From: an uncultured Alphaproteobacteria bacterium | GTDB lineage: Bacteria > Pseudomonadota > Alphaproteobacteria > CAAHEQ01 > UBA3637 | Assembly (NCBI GenBank): GCA_944391585.1 | Contig: CALXUD010000007.1 | Coordinates: 1 to 37,824, forward strand | Reading direction: 5' to 3' | DNA: 37,824 bases | Shown: in pieces, positions 24,800-33,408 of the stretch | How positions within the stretch are numbered: the first letter of the stretch is position 1 | Layout of the letters: every line of letters begins with the position of its first letter | Notes under the pieces: generated by a model | What the model saw: only the letters and a program-made list of their open reading frames with translations | The model's database searches: none | What the model was told of the DNA's origin: nothing | Program-made: the position numbers and the translations under genes

Positions 24800-25374
24800 T
24801 AAAAAAGAGAATTTTCTTTTTTTTAAAGAGATGAGGATATTTTTTTTCTTTTGTCTAAAGATTTAAAGAACTAATTGATTCGTAAAAAAATTTTTTAAAA
24901 AAAGAGTTTTCTGAAAATGGAAGAAAAACAAAATATAGTAATTTTAAAAACTATATGTTGAGTCAAGCTTTTTATTTGCAAAAATTAATAAAAAGTTAAT
25001 TGAAATTTTAAAAATAAACTTTTATGATGACCTTATCAAGCATAAAAAGATAACTTAAATGAACGGAAAATGGCGGAAAATAAGGATTTTAAGAGGTTGT
25101 CTTTTTTTTGCGAAGAGGTTTTCTTTAAAAATTGAAAGCCTAAAGCTTAAAAAGAAAGGCTTTTAAACGGAGAATTTCTTAAGAAGAAAAATGGGCTTCT
25201 TTAAAAGGGAAGTGAAAATTTTAAGGAGAGAAAAGAAAAAGAGTTGGAAAAAGGTTTATCAGAGTTAAGGTTGAAAGGGTGATAAAACAAGGAAGATATG
25301 TTTTAGAGCGCTAGAAATGAGAAATTGACGATCAGTCAGAGAATTAAAACGACGCAAGTCGGTATGTTAAAACA
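24800..25374 (+). other. Gene-free AT/purine-rich region with long dnaA leader
   Basis: I see no gene in these bases. The first 200 are very AT-rich with A and T runs; from about 25080 the plus strand is strikingly A/G-rich. GANTC sites lie at 24877-24881 and 24960-24964. Within the likely transcript are a hairpin AAAGCCT/AGGCTTT (25135-25141 with 25157-25163) and another AAGAAG/CTTCTT near 25181-25201. No cluster of DnaA boxes was found. Confidence 0.5.
25000..25028 (+). promoter_or_regulatory. Likely dnaA promoter
   Basis: TTGAAA (25000-25005), a 17-bp spacer and TATGAT (25023-25028) match sigma-70 at 5 of 6 positions in each box. Transcription from about 25035 would leave an untranslated leader of about 370 bases. 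No equally good promoter was found closer to the gene. Confidence 0.55.
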
Positions 25375-25419
25375 GTGTTCAAATGAATAAGTGAGGATGT
25401 TCAAAATGAATAAAGAAGG
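25375..25419 (+). repeat. Tandem duplication at the dnaA start site
   Basis: Two adjacent, near-identical units lie at 25375-25396 and 25397-25419. Each has TGTTCAAA, then ATGAATAA and a purine-rich GG end. The second carries the dnaA ATG (25406); the first carries an ATG (25383) followed after two codons by TGA, making a three-codon upstream frame that ends on the dnaA ribosome-binding site. Confidence 0.75.
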
Positions 25420-26875
25420 TGTCATGGCGGTGGAATCTGTAGAAGATATGGCGCAATCAATGGGAAATGTTTTTTCTTCTTCAGCCCCGATATTGGAAAG
25501 TATTGAGCGTCAATGGCAGGTTGTTTTTGAACAGTTGCGAGAAGCATTGGGGGATAAGTTGGCGCTACGGTGGTTGAAAAAAATTGAGCCGGAAAAAATT
25601 GAAGCCGATGTGGTATCTTTATTTGTCCCGTCACCGTGTATTGGAGAATTGGTCAGTCGTAATTATTCGGAGCAGATTTTAAAGTTATGGCAAGCGCATA
25701 ATCCAGTTGTTCGAGAGTTATCATTTAAATTAAAGCCACTACAAAGTAAGGCGGTGGCGCCGATTGAATCTAAAAAGGAAATTATGCCCAAAGCGCCGCT
25801 GGCGTTGCCGGCTGTGCAAGCGATGACCCTAATGGATGAGCAGGGGGATTTAATGACATGTTATTTAAACCCAGCTTATACATTTGATTCGTTCGTGGTT
25901 GGAAAGTCTAATGAGTTTGCTTACGCAGCAGCGCGTCGAGTCGCTGAAGATGCTGATGTCTCATTCAATCCGCTGTATTTACATAGTTCTGTCGGATTAG
26001 GAAAAACGCATTTAATGCATGCAATTGCGTGGCGCATGCAAGAATTGCAACCGGGGCGCAGTGTGTTGTATTTATCCAGCGAGCAGTTTGTGCATCGGTT
26101 TATTAAATCGTTGCGTTCCAATACGACGTCGTCTTTTCGGGACATGTTTCGTTCGGTGGATGTGTTGATGATTGATGACGTTCAATTTATTTGTGGGAAA
26201 AAAGCAACGCAGGAAGAATTCTTCCACACCTTTAATGCATTGGTTAGTCAAGGCAAGAAAATTATTTTGTCTTCCGATTCGTCGCCGTCGGATTTAAAGG
26301 GGATTGAAGATCGATTAAAAACCCGTTTGGTGCAAGGATTGGTGGTGGATATTCATCCTGCCTCTTATGAATTGCGGTTAGCAATTTTAGAAGAAAAAGT
26401 AGCACGGATGGGTGTGGTTGTCCCAAGAGATGTTTTAGAATTTTTAGCTAAACATATCACAACAAATGTGCGGGAATTAGAGGGAGCTTTAAAACGAATC
26501 GTTGCGCATGCGGATTTAATTGGGGCACCCATCAATATGGAAACGACTAAAAAAGTTTTATCGGATGTATTGCATTCTTGTGAACGGGTGTTAAGTGTTC
26601 CCGAAATTCAAGAAGCGGTGGCGGATTATTTCCATGTGCGTTTGTTGGATTTAAAAGGTAATCGGCGAGATCGGAAAATTGCTCGGCCGCGTCAGATTGC
26701 AATGTATTTATCCAAAACGTTAACGACATTATCTCTGCCGGATATTGCACTGCAGTTTGGACGGGATCATACGACGATTATTCATGCGGTTAAAACAATT
26801 GAAAAATTGCAAGCGGATGATGTGCAAATGGCACGTGATATTCAAAAAATCACAACAATTTTGCAGGAGGGATAA
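25406..26875 (+). CDS. dnaA: Chromosomal replication initiator DnaA
   Basis: DnaA (489 residues from this start) binds oriC and melts DNA. Domain I (about 20-100) includes LRWLKKIEPEKIE. After a short linker, the AAA+ domain III carries a Walker A of SSVGLGKTHLM near residue 193-203 (the first Gly of the usual GGVGLGKT is Ser) and Walker B LMIDDVQFI. The C-terminal domain IV carries the DnaA-box recognition helix GRDHTTIIHAVKTI. I chose ATG 25406, with GAGG nine bases upstream; GTG 25391, ATG 25397 and ATG 25424 (with AGAAGG close by) are alternatives. The stop overlaps the next ATG (TAATG). Confidence 0.97.
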   Translation: MNKEGVMAVESVEDMAQSMGNVFSSSAPILESIERQWQVVFEQLREALGDKLALRWLKKIEPEKIEADVVSLFVPSPCIGELVSRNYSEQILKLWQAHNPVVRELSFKLKPLQSKAVAPIESKKEIMPKAPLALPAVQAMTLMDEQGDLMTCYLNPAYTFDSFVVGKSNEFAYAAARRVAEDADVSFNPLYLHSSVGLGKTHLMHAIAWRMQELQPGRSVLYLSSEQFVHRFIKSLRSNTTSSFRDMFRSVDVLMIDDVQFICGKKATQEEFFHTFNALVSQGKKIILSSDSSPSDLKGIEDRLKTRLVQGLVVDIHPASYELRLAILEEKVARMGVVVPRDVLEFLAKHITTNVRELEGALKRIVAHADLIGAPINMETTKKVLSDVLHSCERVLSVPEIQEAVADYFHVRLLDLKGNRRDRKIARPRQIAMYLSKTLTTLSLPDIALQFGRDHTTIIHAVKTIEKLQADDVQMARDIQKITTILQEG

Positions 26876-27321
26876 TGGCTGGTTCTTCATTTAATAATCC
26901 CTTTTTGTTAGGGTTTGATAATTTAGAGCAGATATTGAATCGGATTGCAAAATCATCCGAAAGTTTTCCGCCTTATAATATTGAGCAGATTGATGAAAAT
27001 GTGTTGCGGTTATCCTTGGCGGTGGCTGGTTATACAGAAGATGATTTAGAAATTACATTGGAAGATAACCAATTGATTATTCGGGGGCGGCAAGCGCAAA
27101 ATCCGAATCGTCAATTTTTACATCGGGGGATTGCAGGACGTGCTTTCATAAAATCGTTTGTGTTAGCAGATAATATGCAAGTGGGTAATGCCTTTATGGA
27201 ATGGGGATTATTGAATATTGATTTATTGAGACCTCAGCGACAGTCCAGAGTGAAAAAAATTTCTATCCAAAAGAAAAAAGGAGACAAGACCTTAATCGCG
27301 TCTTGTGTTGTTAAAAAGTGA
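26875..27321 (+). CDS. Small heat-shock protein, Hsp20/IbpA family
   Basis: The 148-residue holdase chaperone has an alpha-crystallin domain (about 35-135) with NIEQIDENVLRLSLAVAGY, the segment DDLEITLEDNQLIIRGR and the family's IAGRAFIKSFVLAD. The region MEWGLLNIDLLRP corresponds to the G-x-L motif. The N-terminus FLLGFDNLEQIL is typical of alphaproteobacterial IbpA-like proteins. It overlaps the dnaA stop by one base and the DUF1150 gene by four, so all three are coupled. Confidence 0.93.
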   Translation: MAGSSFNNPFLLGFDNLEQILNRIAKSSESFPPYNIEQIDENVLRLSLAVAGYTEDDLEITLEDNQLIIRGRQAQNPNRQFLHRGIAGRAFIKSFVLADNMQVGNAFMEWGLLNIDLLRPQRQSRVKKISIQKKKGDKTLIASCVVKK

Positions 27322-27530
27322 TTGAAGTCGGAACAGGATATGCCGTTTCGGATCAAGCATTAGGGGTGGAAGAAAATCTAGCCTATGTGAAACGCGAGTA
27401 TGTGGGACAGGAATGGGTTTGGTCCATTTATTTAGCTTCTAACGGAGAACGAATCGGGTATGCCGTGGATCAAAAAACAGCTTTTGCTCTAGTGTGGCAA
27501 AATGAATTAACGCCCATGAGTGTACACTAA
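27318..27530 (+). CDS. DUF1150-family small protein (70 aa)
   Basis: The product matches DUF1150, a short alphaproteobacterial family of unknown function that commonly follows an Hsp20 gene. Visible features are ALGVEENLAYVKRE, WSIYLASNGERIGYA and the helical end QKTAFALVWQNELTPMSVH. The start is a GTG overlapping the Hsp20 stop (GTGA). The constant pairing with Hsp20 suggests a helper or modulator of that chaperone, which is inference. Confidence 0.88.
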   Translation: MIEVGTGYAVSDQALGVEENLAYVKREYVGQEWVWSIYLASNGERIGYAVDQKTAFALVWQNELTPMSVH

Positions 27531-27545
27531 ATAATGGTTTAAATT

Positions 27546-28349
27546 TTAGCGTGTAAATTCTCGCCAAGTGACGGGAGTTTTTAACAACTGCCATTGTTTA
27601 TCCAGCGGAAAATGCGTGCGGATGAATATGCGGGGGTCAGAAAAGAAAAATGTTTCATCATATTTTTTGCCGGCCGTTAAGCGAGATAAAGGAGGTAATT
27701 TTTTTTGCCGATTTTTCAGAAGATTTTCCATCGCCAAATCCGATTGGGCGTTTGTGCCGAATTTTTTCCCGCCACGACTCATCCAATAAGTGTCAACTAA
27801 TTTCCATTGACCGTCTATTTTTACAGCATTCCAGCTTGAGTAATAAGGTTGCATTTCATTATTCAGTGCCACCCCAGTTAGAGTGCGTTCTAAACCGCGT
27901 AAAGCCGTTATGCCCGCAGATTTATTTTGATCAGCGGAATAAGGAACGGATTTGCCGGCATAACCTTGGATAATTTCAACGTCTAAGCCCATTAATTTCC
28001 CGATTTGTTGATATAAAGCAGCGTATTCTTGCGGCGTGCCAACGCGCGTTTGAAAGGGATTGTTTGATAAAGCATCCGGTGCTTTCCGACCCCTGGCGGC
28101 GTTTTGTTTTATTACCTTTTCTCGATAACCATCTTTATCCATTTGATAGACCATCCAGGAAGCCAATGCTCGTGCACGGTCTGCCGGTTTTTCCAAGTTA
28201 TCCATAAAGTATTTTGCCAGCGATTCGGGTGTTTCGGCCACTGTATAAGGTGCGATTTTTCCGAACTTATCCGCTTTTGAATAACCAAGGGCCAAAACCG
28301 ATTGCGTACATAAAAGACAAATAAAGAGTATTCCCCAAAAGTGTTTCAT
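27546..28349 (-). CDS. Exported transglutaminase-like protein lacking catalytic Cys and His
   Basis: A signal peptide (about 1-20, ending SVLA) precedes a domain with the transglutaminase/kyphoscoliosis-peptidase pattern: the helix ARALASWMVYQM, the core RVGTPQEYAALYQQIGKLMG, strand DVEIIQGYAGK, then SSWNAVKIDGQWKLVDTYW, and the tail FFFSDPRIFIRTHFPLDKQW. In active members the core starts with a Cys where Thr105 stands here, and a His two residues before the conserved Trp is Ser171. Only the Asp (186) of the triad remains. It is probably a non-catalytic periplasmic binding protein. It lies 6 bases after the 238-residue gene, so they form one unit. Confidence 0.8.
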   Translation of the reverse strand: MKHFWGILFICLLCTQSVLALGYSKADKFGKIAPYTVAETPESLAKYFMDNLEKPADRARALASWMVYQMDKDGYREKVIKQNAARGRKAPDALSNNPFQTRVGTPQEYAALYQQIGKLMGLDVEIIQGYAGKSVPYSADQNKSAGITALRGLERTLTGVALNNEMQPYYSSWNAVKIDGQWKLVDTYWMSRGGKKFGTNAQSDLAMENLLKNRQKKLPPLSRLTAGKKYDETFFFSDPRIFIRTHFPLDKQWQLLKTPVTWREFTR

Positions 28350-28355
28350 GATTTT

Positions 28356-29072
28356 TTATTCCCTCTCTTGTTTTTGAAACAACAAATCTTCAAAGTTTGT
28401 TTGTTGCGGATGTGTTTGGAGTGGTTTCGGCTGTTTTTCTTTTTCTTGTTGTTGGCGTTTTGAGAGTTGGTTTGTTAAAGAAGTTGCGGAAGGCGAGATC
28501 GTTGTTTGTATTTTTTGGTCGGCGTTTTTTAGTTGCTCTTGCCAAATTTCATAACGCCGATCCTCTTCTTCTTCCAAAGCGCGTGCAGTGGCGTCAGCCG
28601 CCGTGTATTTTGGTGATATCATGTGTTCCTCCAATTTTGGGCGTCCCGATTGGGACCATTCTTCCAGTGCAAATAAAGATAAGCGTGTTTTAATTAATTG
28701 GGCAATATGGGATAATTCATTACGGGTTTTGAAAGGTAGTTGAGCGAGCGCCATTGCGCGGCGGTTTGGAGCTTTTAAAAAGCGGAGTACTTCACCGCAC
28801 TGTTCAAAATTACAAAAGCGCATGACTTTATCATCTTGTTGCGGGTGATAAACTGCGCTTTTTACCGGTAATCGTTTTAAAATGTTTTTAGCACAGATAT
28901 AATGTTGTGTTTGTATTAATGCGGAAAACAAAGTGTGATTTGTTTGAGAATCTTGATAAAAAAAATCGTATTTTTTATTTGAAAGGGTTGTCCCTTTAAA
29001 GGAGCGAGGAGAAGCGATTAATCGGCGGATCAATTGTTGAGTTGCAAGTTGCTTTTCTGTTAAAGTTGGCAT
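28356..29072 (-). CDS. Uncharacterised hydrophilic protein (238 aa)
   Basis: No family recognised. The first 130 residues look helical and vaguely ankyrin-like (HTLFSALIQTQHYICAKNIL). Residues about 165-238 are Glu/Gln/Lys-rich, low complexity and probably disordered or coiled-coil, ending in FEDLLFQKQERE. Two Cys (FCNFEQC) lie near residue 90. No signal peptide or membrane segment. AAGGAGGA just before the ATG gives a secure start. Co-transcribed with the transglutaminase-like gene. Confidence 0.75.
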   Translation of the reverse strand: MPTLTEKQLATQQLIRRLIASPRSFKGTTLSNKKYDFFYQDSQTNHTLFSALIQTQHYICAKNILKRLPVKSAVYHPQQDDKVMRFCNFEQCGEVLRFLKAPNRRAMALAQLPFKTRNELSHIAQLIKTRLSLFALEEWSQSGRPKLEEHMISPKYTAADATARALEEEEDRRYEIWQEQLKNADQKIQTTISPSATSLTNQLSKRQQQEKEKQPKPLQTHPQQTNFEDLLFQKQERE

Positions 29073-29168
29073 CTATATCCTCCTTTTTTAGGAAACTCTC
29101 CCGATTTTTTAAGTATATGATGCAAATCGATTTTTGTCAATGAAAACGTCAGATGTGCTGATTTATCC

Positions 29169-29197
29169 TTGAAAAAAAAATCAAAATATGCTATGAA
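29169..29197 (+). promoter_or_regulatory. Promoter of the tpiA operon
   Basis: TTGAAA (29169-29174), a 17-bp spacer and TATGAA (29192-29197) lie about 30 bases before the tpiA ATG. No promoter as good was seen before secG, kdsA or eno. Confidence 0.5.
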
Positions 29198-29227
29198 AAA
29201 TTATTATTAACAAAAGGAGAGTAAAAA

Positions 29228-29977
29228 ATGCGTCGTAAATTAATCGCGGGTAATTGGAAAATGAATATGTTTAAAGAAGACGGATTGAATTTGGTGCGTC
29301 AGATTTTATCGCATGTAGAAGGACAAAAGCTACCGTTTGATGTTTTGGTTTGTCCGCCATTTACATTATTATCCGATGTATGTCATGCCGTGAATGGAAA
29401 AGTGTTCGTGGGCTCTCAAGATGTGTCGGTTGTTTCCGAGTTTGGCGCATTTACGGGTGATGTATCAGCCAAAATGGTCGCTGATATTGGTGCCGAATAT
29501 GCTATTGTCGGTCACTCTGAACGGCGTGCCGGAAGAGGTGATACAGATGCAATTGTGCAAGAAAAAGCATTTAACACAATTGAGGCAGGTTTGATTCCAG
29601 TGATTTGTGTCGGTGAAACATTGGAAGAACGGGAAGCCGGCAAAGCATTAGATATTGTGTCTGCGCAAGTACGTGGATCTTTGCCAAAAAATGTGAACGG
29701 AACGGTTGTAATTGCGTATGAGCCTGTTTGGGCGATTGGAACAGGTAAAATTCCGACATTGGAAGACGTAGCGCAGATGCATAACACGATTCGGGCTGTT
29801 TTGACGGAAATGCTCGGGCCAGATACGGCGGATCAGATGCGTATTTTATATGGTGGATCAGTGAAGCCGGGGAATGCTAAAGAATTGTTAGCGGTTTCCA
29901 ATGTGGACGGTGCATTGATTGGTGGTGCCAGTTTGAAAGCGGATGATTTTTGGGCGATTGCCGCGACTCAATTATAA
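29228..29977 (+). CDS. tpiA: Triose-phosphate isomerase
   Basis: The 249-residue TIM barrel interconverts dihydroxyacetone phosphate and glyceraldehyde 3-phosphate. Catalytic residues are in place: Asn9/Lys11 in NWKMN, His96 in IVGHSERR and Glu165 in AYEPVWAIGTGK, with the phosphate-binding YGGSVKPGN near the end. AAGGAGAG lies before the ATG. It is first in a tpiA-secG-kdsA-eno run. Confidence 0.98.
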   Translation: MRRKLIAGNWKMNMFKEDGLNLVRQILSHVEGQKLPFDVLVCPPFTLLSDVCHAVNGKVFVGSQDVSVVSEFGAFTGDVSAKMVADIGAEYAIVGHSERRAGRGDTDAIVQEKAFNTIEAGLIPVICVGETLEEREAGKALDIVSAQVRGSLPKNVNGTVVIAYEPVWAIGTGKIPTLEDVAQMHNTIRAVLTEMLGPDTADQMRILYGGSVKPGNAKELLAVSNVDGALIGGASLKADDFWAIAATQL

Positions 29978-29989
29978 GGAGAAGATTTT

Positions 29990-30280
29990 ATGTATTCCAT
30001 TATTTTGACTATCCATATTATTTTAGCGGTGGCTTTGACTATTTTGGTGTTATTGCAACGTTCTGAAGGAGGTGCTTTAGGAGCTTTAGGGGGTGGCAGT
30101 GGTTCCAATTTATTTACGGGTCGCCAAGCGGGTAATTTTTTATCACGGGCAACAGCGTATTTATTTGTGGCATTTATTTGTACCAGTTTATCGTTGGTGA
30201 TCCTGGCTAAAAACATGACCGGTACGGAAAAAGTTTCTATCTTACCAACAGAGTCTGTGACTCAAGAGGCGGAACAATAG
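29990..30280 (+). CDS. secG: Protein translocase subunit SecG
   Basis: The 96-residue membrane protein of the SecYEG channel has two membrane segments (about 1-20 and 50-72) joined by the signature loop [17 protein letters not shown] and [21 protein letters not shown] lies before the ATG, 12 bases after tpiA. The short hydrophilic C-terminus is normal. Confidence 0.95.
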   Translation: MYSIILTIHIILAVALTILVLLQRSEGGALGALGGGSGSNLFTGRQAGNFLSRATAYLFVAFICTSLSLVILAKNMTGTEKVSILPTESVTQEAEQ

Positions 30281-30288
30281 AGGGATAT

Positions 30289-31113
30289 ATGCAAAAAAAA
30301 GTTGCTTTGAAAAATTTGGTTTTTTCAAATGAAAATCCTTTCATTTTAATTGCGGGGCCATGTCAAGCCGAAAGTTCTGAACATGCTGTTCAAATGGCAG
30401 GTGAGCTTCAAGAAATGTGTCAGAAAATGGGTATTGGTTATGTGTTTAAAGCATCATTTGACAAGGCGAATCGGACAAGCTTATCCGGCAAACGTGGATT
30501 GGGATTAGAGGCTGGATTAAAAGCTTTTGAAGCAGTCAAAACTCAAGTGAAATGCCCGATTTTAACGGATATTCACGAGAGTTTTCAATGTGAACCGGTG
30601 GCAGCTGTGGTGGATATTTTACAAATTCCGGCCTTCCTCTGTCGGCAAACGGATTTGATTTTAGCAGCCGCAAAAACCGGTGCGGTTATCAATGTCAAAA
30701 AAGGGCAATTTTTGGCGCCGTGGGATATGAAAAATGTTGTGGCTAAAATTGAAAGCACCGGAAATGAAAAAATCTTATTGACGGAGCGGGGTGTTTCGTT
30801 TGGGTATAACACGCTGGTGGTGGATATGCGTGCGTTGCCGATTATGAAACAAACGGGTTATCCGGTAATCTTTGATGCAACGCATTCCGTACAGCAGCCT
30901 GGAGGACAAGGGACAAGTAGCGGAGGGCAACGGGAGTTTGCTCCTGTTTTGGCAAATTGTGCAATCACAACGGGAATTGCCGGAATTTTTATTGAAACGC
31001 ATGAAACTCCGGATACAGCCCCTAGTGATGGTCCGAATATGATTCCTTTAAATCAAATGCCAATGATTTTAGAAAAATTAATGGCTTTTGATAAGGTTGC
31101 AAAAGAAAAATAG
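30289..31113 (+). CDS. kdsA: 3-deoxy-8-phosphooctulonate synthase (KDO8P synthase)
   Basis: The 274-residue TIM-barrel enzyme condenses phosphoenolpyruvate with arabinose 5-phosphate to make KDO 8-phosphate for lipopolysaccharide. Motifs visible are [35 protein letters not shown] and [11 protein letters not shown]. The Cys in AGPC is the metal-ligand position of metal-dependent KDO8P synthases, so this is probably the metal-dependent class (inference). It starts 8 bases after secG with AGGGAT upstream. It implies a KDO-containing outer membrane. Confidence 0.96.
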   Translation: MQKKVALKNLVFSNENPFILIAGPCQAESSEHAVQMAGELQEMCQKMGIGYVFKASFDKANRTSLSGKRGLGLEAGLKAFEAVKTQVKCPILTDIHESFQCEPVAAVVDILQIPAFLCRQTDLILAAAKTGAVINVKKGQFLAPWDMKNVVAKIESTGNEKILLTERGVSFGYNTLVVDMRALPIMKQTGYPVIFDATHSVQQPGGQGTSSGGQREFAPVLANCAITTGIAGIFIETHETPDTAPSDGPNMIPLNQMPMILEKLMAFDKVAKEK

Positions 31114-31136
31114 TTTTTTAATCAAAAAATCTGTAA

Positions 31137-32438
<1,302 letters not shown>

Positions 32439-32454
32439 ATTTGAATTTAACTTT

Positions 32455-32485
32455 AAAACCCCGCTTTCAAAAGTGGGGTTTTTTG
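32455..32485 (+). terminator. Rho-independent terminator after eno
   Basis: The stem AACCCCGCTT/AAGTGGGGTT (one G-T pair) with a 4-base loop is followed by a run of T, 19 bases after the eno stop. It ends the tpiA-secG-kdsA-eno transcript. Confidence 0.8.
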
Positions 32486-32509
32486 TTTTGTAAAATAAAA
32501 AATTTGATT

Positions 32510-32542
32510 TTGACAATAAATTATATACACTTAGCTTATAAT
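32510..32542 (+). promoter_or_regulatory. Possible promoter of the prepilin-like gene
   Basis: A perfect TTGACA (32510-32515) and a perfect TATAAT (32537-32542) are present but separated by 21 bp, longer than the usual 16-18. Activation by a DNA-bending regulator, or a different -35, is possible. Confidence 0.4.
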
Positions 32543-32569
32543 GTTTTAAATTTTATTTGAGGAGAGCTT

Positions 32570-33025
32570 ATGTTGTTCAAAAAAAATCAATCAGGTCGTA
32601 GTATGGTAGAAATGCTCGGTGTCCTTGCCATTATTGGCGTCTTGTCCGTTGGAGGGATAACAGGATATCGGCAAGCGATGGAGAAACATAAAGTAAATGA
32701 ATTTTTAAATTACTTACAAATGGATTTGATAAATGCTGAAAATGAATTTCAATCAACAGGCCAAGTTAGTAAAACAAAATCGGTGATGCCGTCCTCTTTT
32801 TGTTATTTGAATAAGCCTAATTGTTGGACTATAACTTATCCGAGCAGGATATCTTATCAAGACAATGTTCCTAATGAATTTTGTAGAGCATTAAAAAGTG
32901 TTTTGTCTTGTGATAAATTAACAGAAATGGTAGAAGAAATGACCTCGGCAGAAGTTTCCTATTGTCTTTTTAATGAGAATGGGGTTGATTGCGGTATAGG
33001 ACTACAAATTGAGTGGCCAAATTAG
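32570..33025 (+). CDS. Type IV prepilin-like protein with six cysteines (151 aa)
   Basis: The N-terminus has a short basic leader ending in Gly, then RSMVEMLGVLAIIGVLSVGG. The Glu at position +5 after the Gly and a 20-residue hydrophobic helix are the prepilin-peptidase (GspJ/PilD) processing and assembly signature, although the +1 residue is Arg rather than Phe/Met. The C-terminal domain (about 45-151) is small and contains six Cys spaced as potential disulfides (FCYLNKPNC, EFCRALKSVLSC, YCLFNENGVDC). GAGGAGAG lies before the ATG. No pilus assembly gene is in the window. It may be a minor pilin or type II pseudopilin. Its stop codon overlaps that of the convergent divK. Confidence 0.85.
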   Translation: MLFKKNQSGRSMVEMLGVLAIIGVLSVGGITGYRQAMEKHKVNEFLNYLQMDLINAENEFQSTGQVSKTKSVMPSSFCYLNKPNCWTITYPSRISYQDNVPNEFCRALKSVLSCDKLTEMVEEMTSAEVSYCLFNENGVDCGIGLQIEWPN

Positions 33026-33393
33026 TTTTTTATAGCTAAATTTTTTTCAACCGTTTCGAAAAATAAAGGAATTGATATCGGCTTCGAAATATAATCATTA
33101 CAGCCAGAAGCTAAAATCTTTTCTTTATCTCCGCTCATGGCAAAGGCCGAAACTGCAACAATTCGGGTATCAGCTATCTCGGGAGTTTTTCGAATTTGTG
33201 CTGTTACCTCTAAGCCTGAAATTTCGGGCATTTGAATATCCATTAAGATTAAATCCGGTTTTTCGGTTTTTGTAATTTCCAACGCCTTTGTCCCTTCTAA
33301 GCATTCTATAATTTCATAGCCTTTTGTTTTCAACAAATCTGAAAACAGGCGCATGTTCATTTCATTATCTTCAACAATTAATATCTTACTCAT
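33022..33393 (-). CDS. divK: DivK-like single-domain response regulator
   Basis: The 123-residue receiver domain has no output domain. The phosphorylation site is Asp52 (LILMDIQMP), with acidic pair Glu8/Asp9, switch Ser82 (VAVSAFAMSGD) and Lys104 (YISKPIS). The sequence IVEDNEMNMRLFSDLL and ISGLEVTAQIRK closely follow DivK, which in Caulobacter relays PleC/DivJ signals to control CtrA and polarity. A DivK role fits the presence of CcrM in the same window. AGGGGAAAAAT lies just before the ATG. No kinase is adjacent. Confidence 0.88.
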   Translation of the reverse strand: MSKILIVEDNEMNMRLFSDLLKTKGYEIIECLEGTKALEITKTEKPDLILMDIQMPEISGLEVTAQIRKTPEIADTRIVAVSAFAMSGDKEKILASGCNDYISKPISIPLFFETVEKNLAIKN

Positions 33394-33408
33394 TATTTTT
33401 CCCCTTTT

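Noticed and set aside
24800-25400. Replication origin next to dnaA
   Set aside because: The stretch is AT-rich and adjacent to dnaA, but I found no cluster of TTATCCACA-like boxes on either strand. In several alphaproteobacteria the origin is not beside dnaA.
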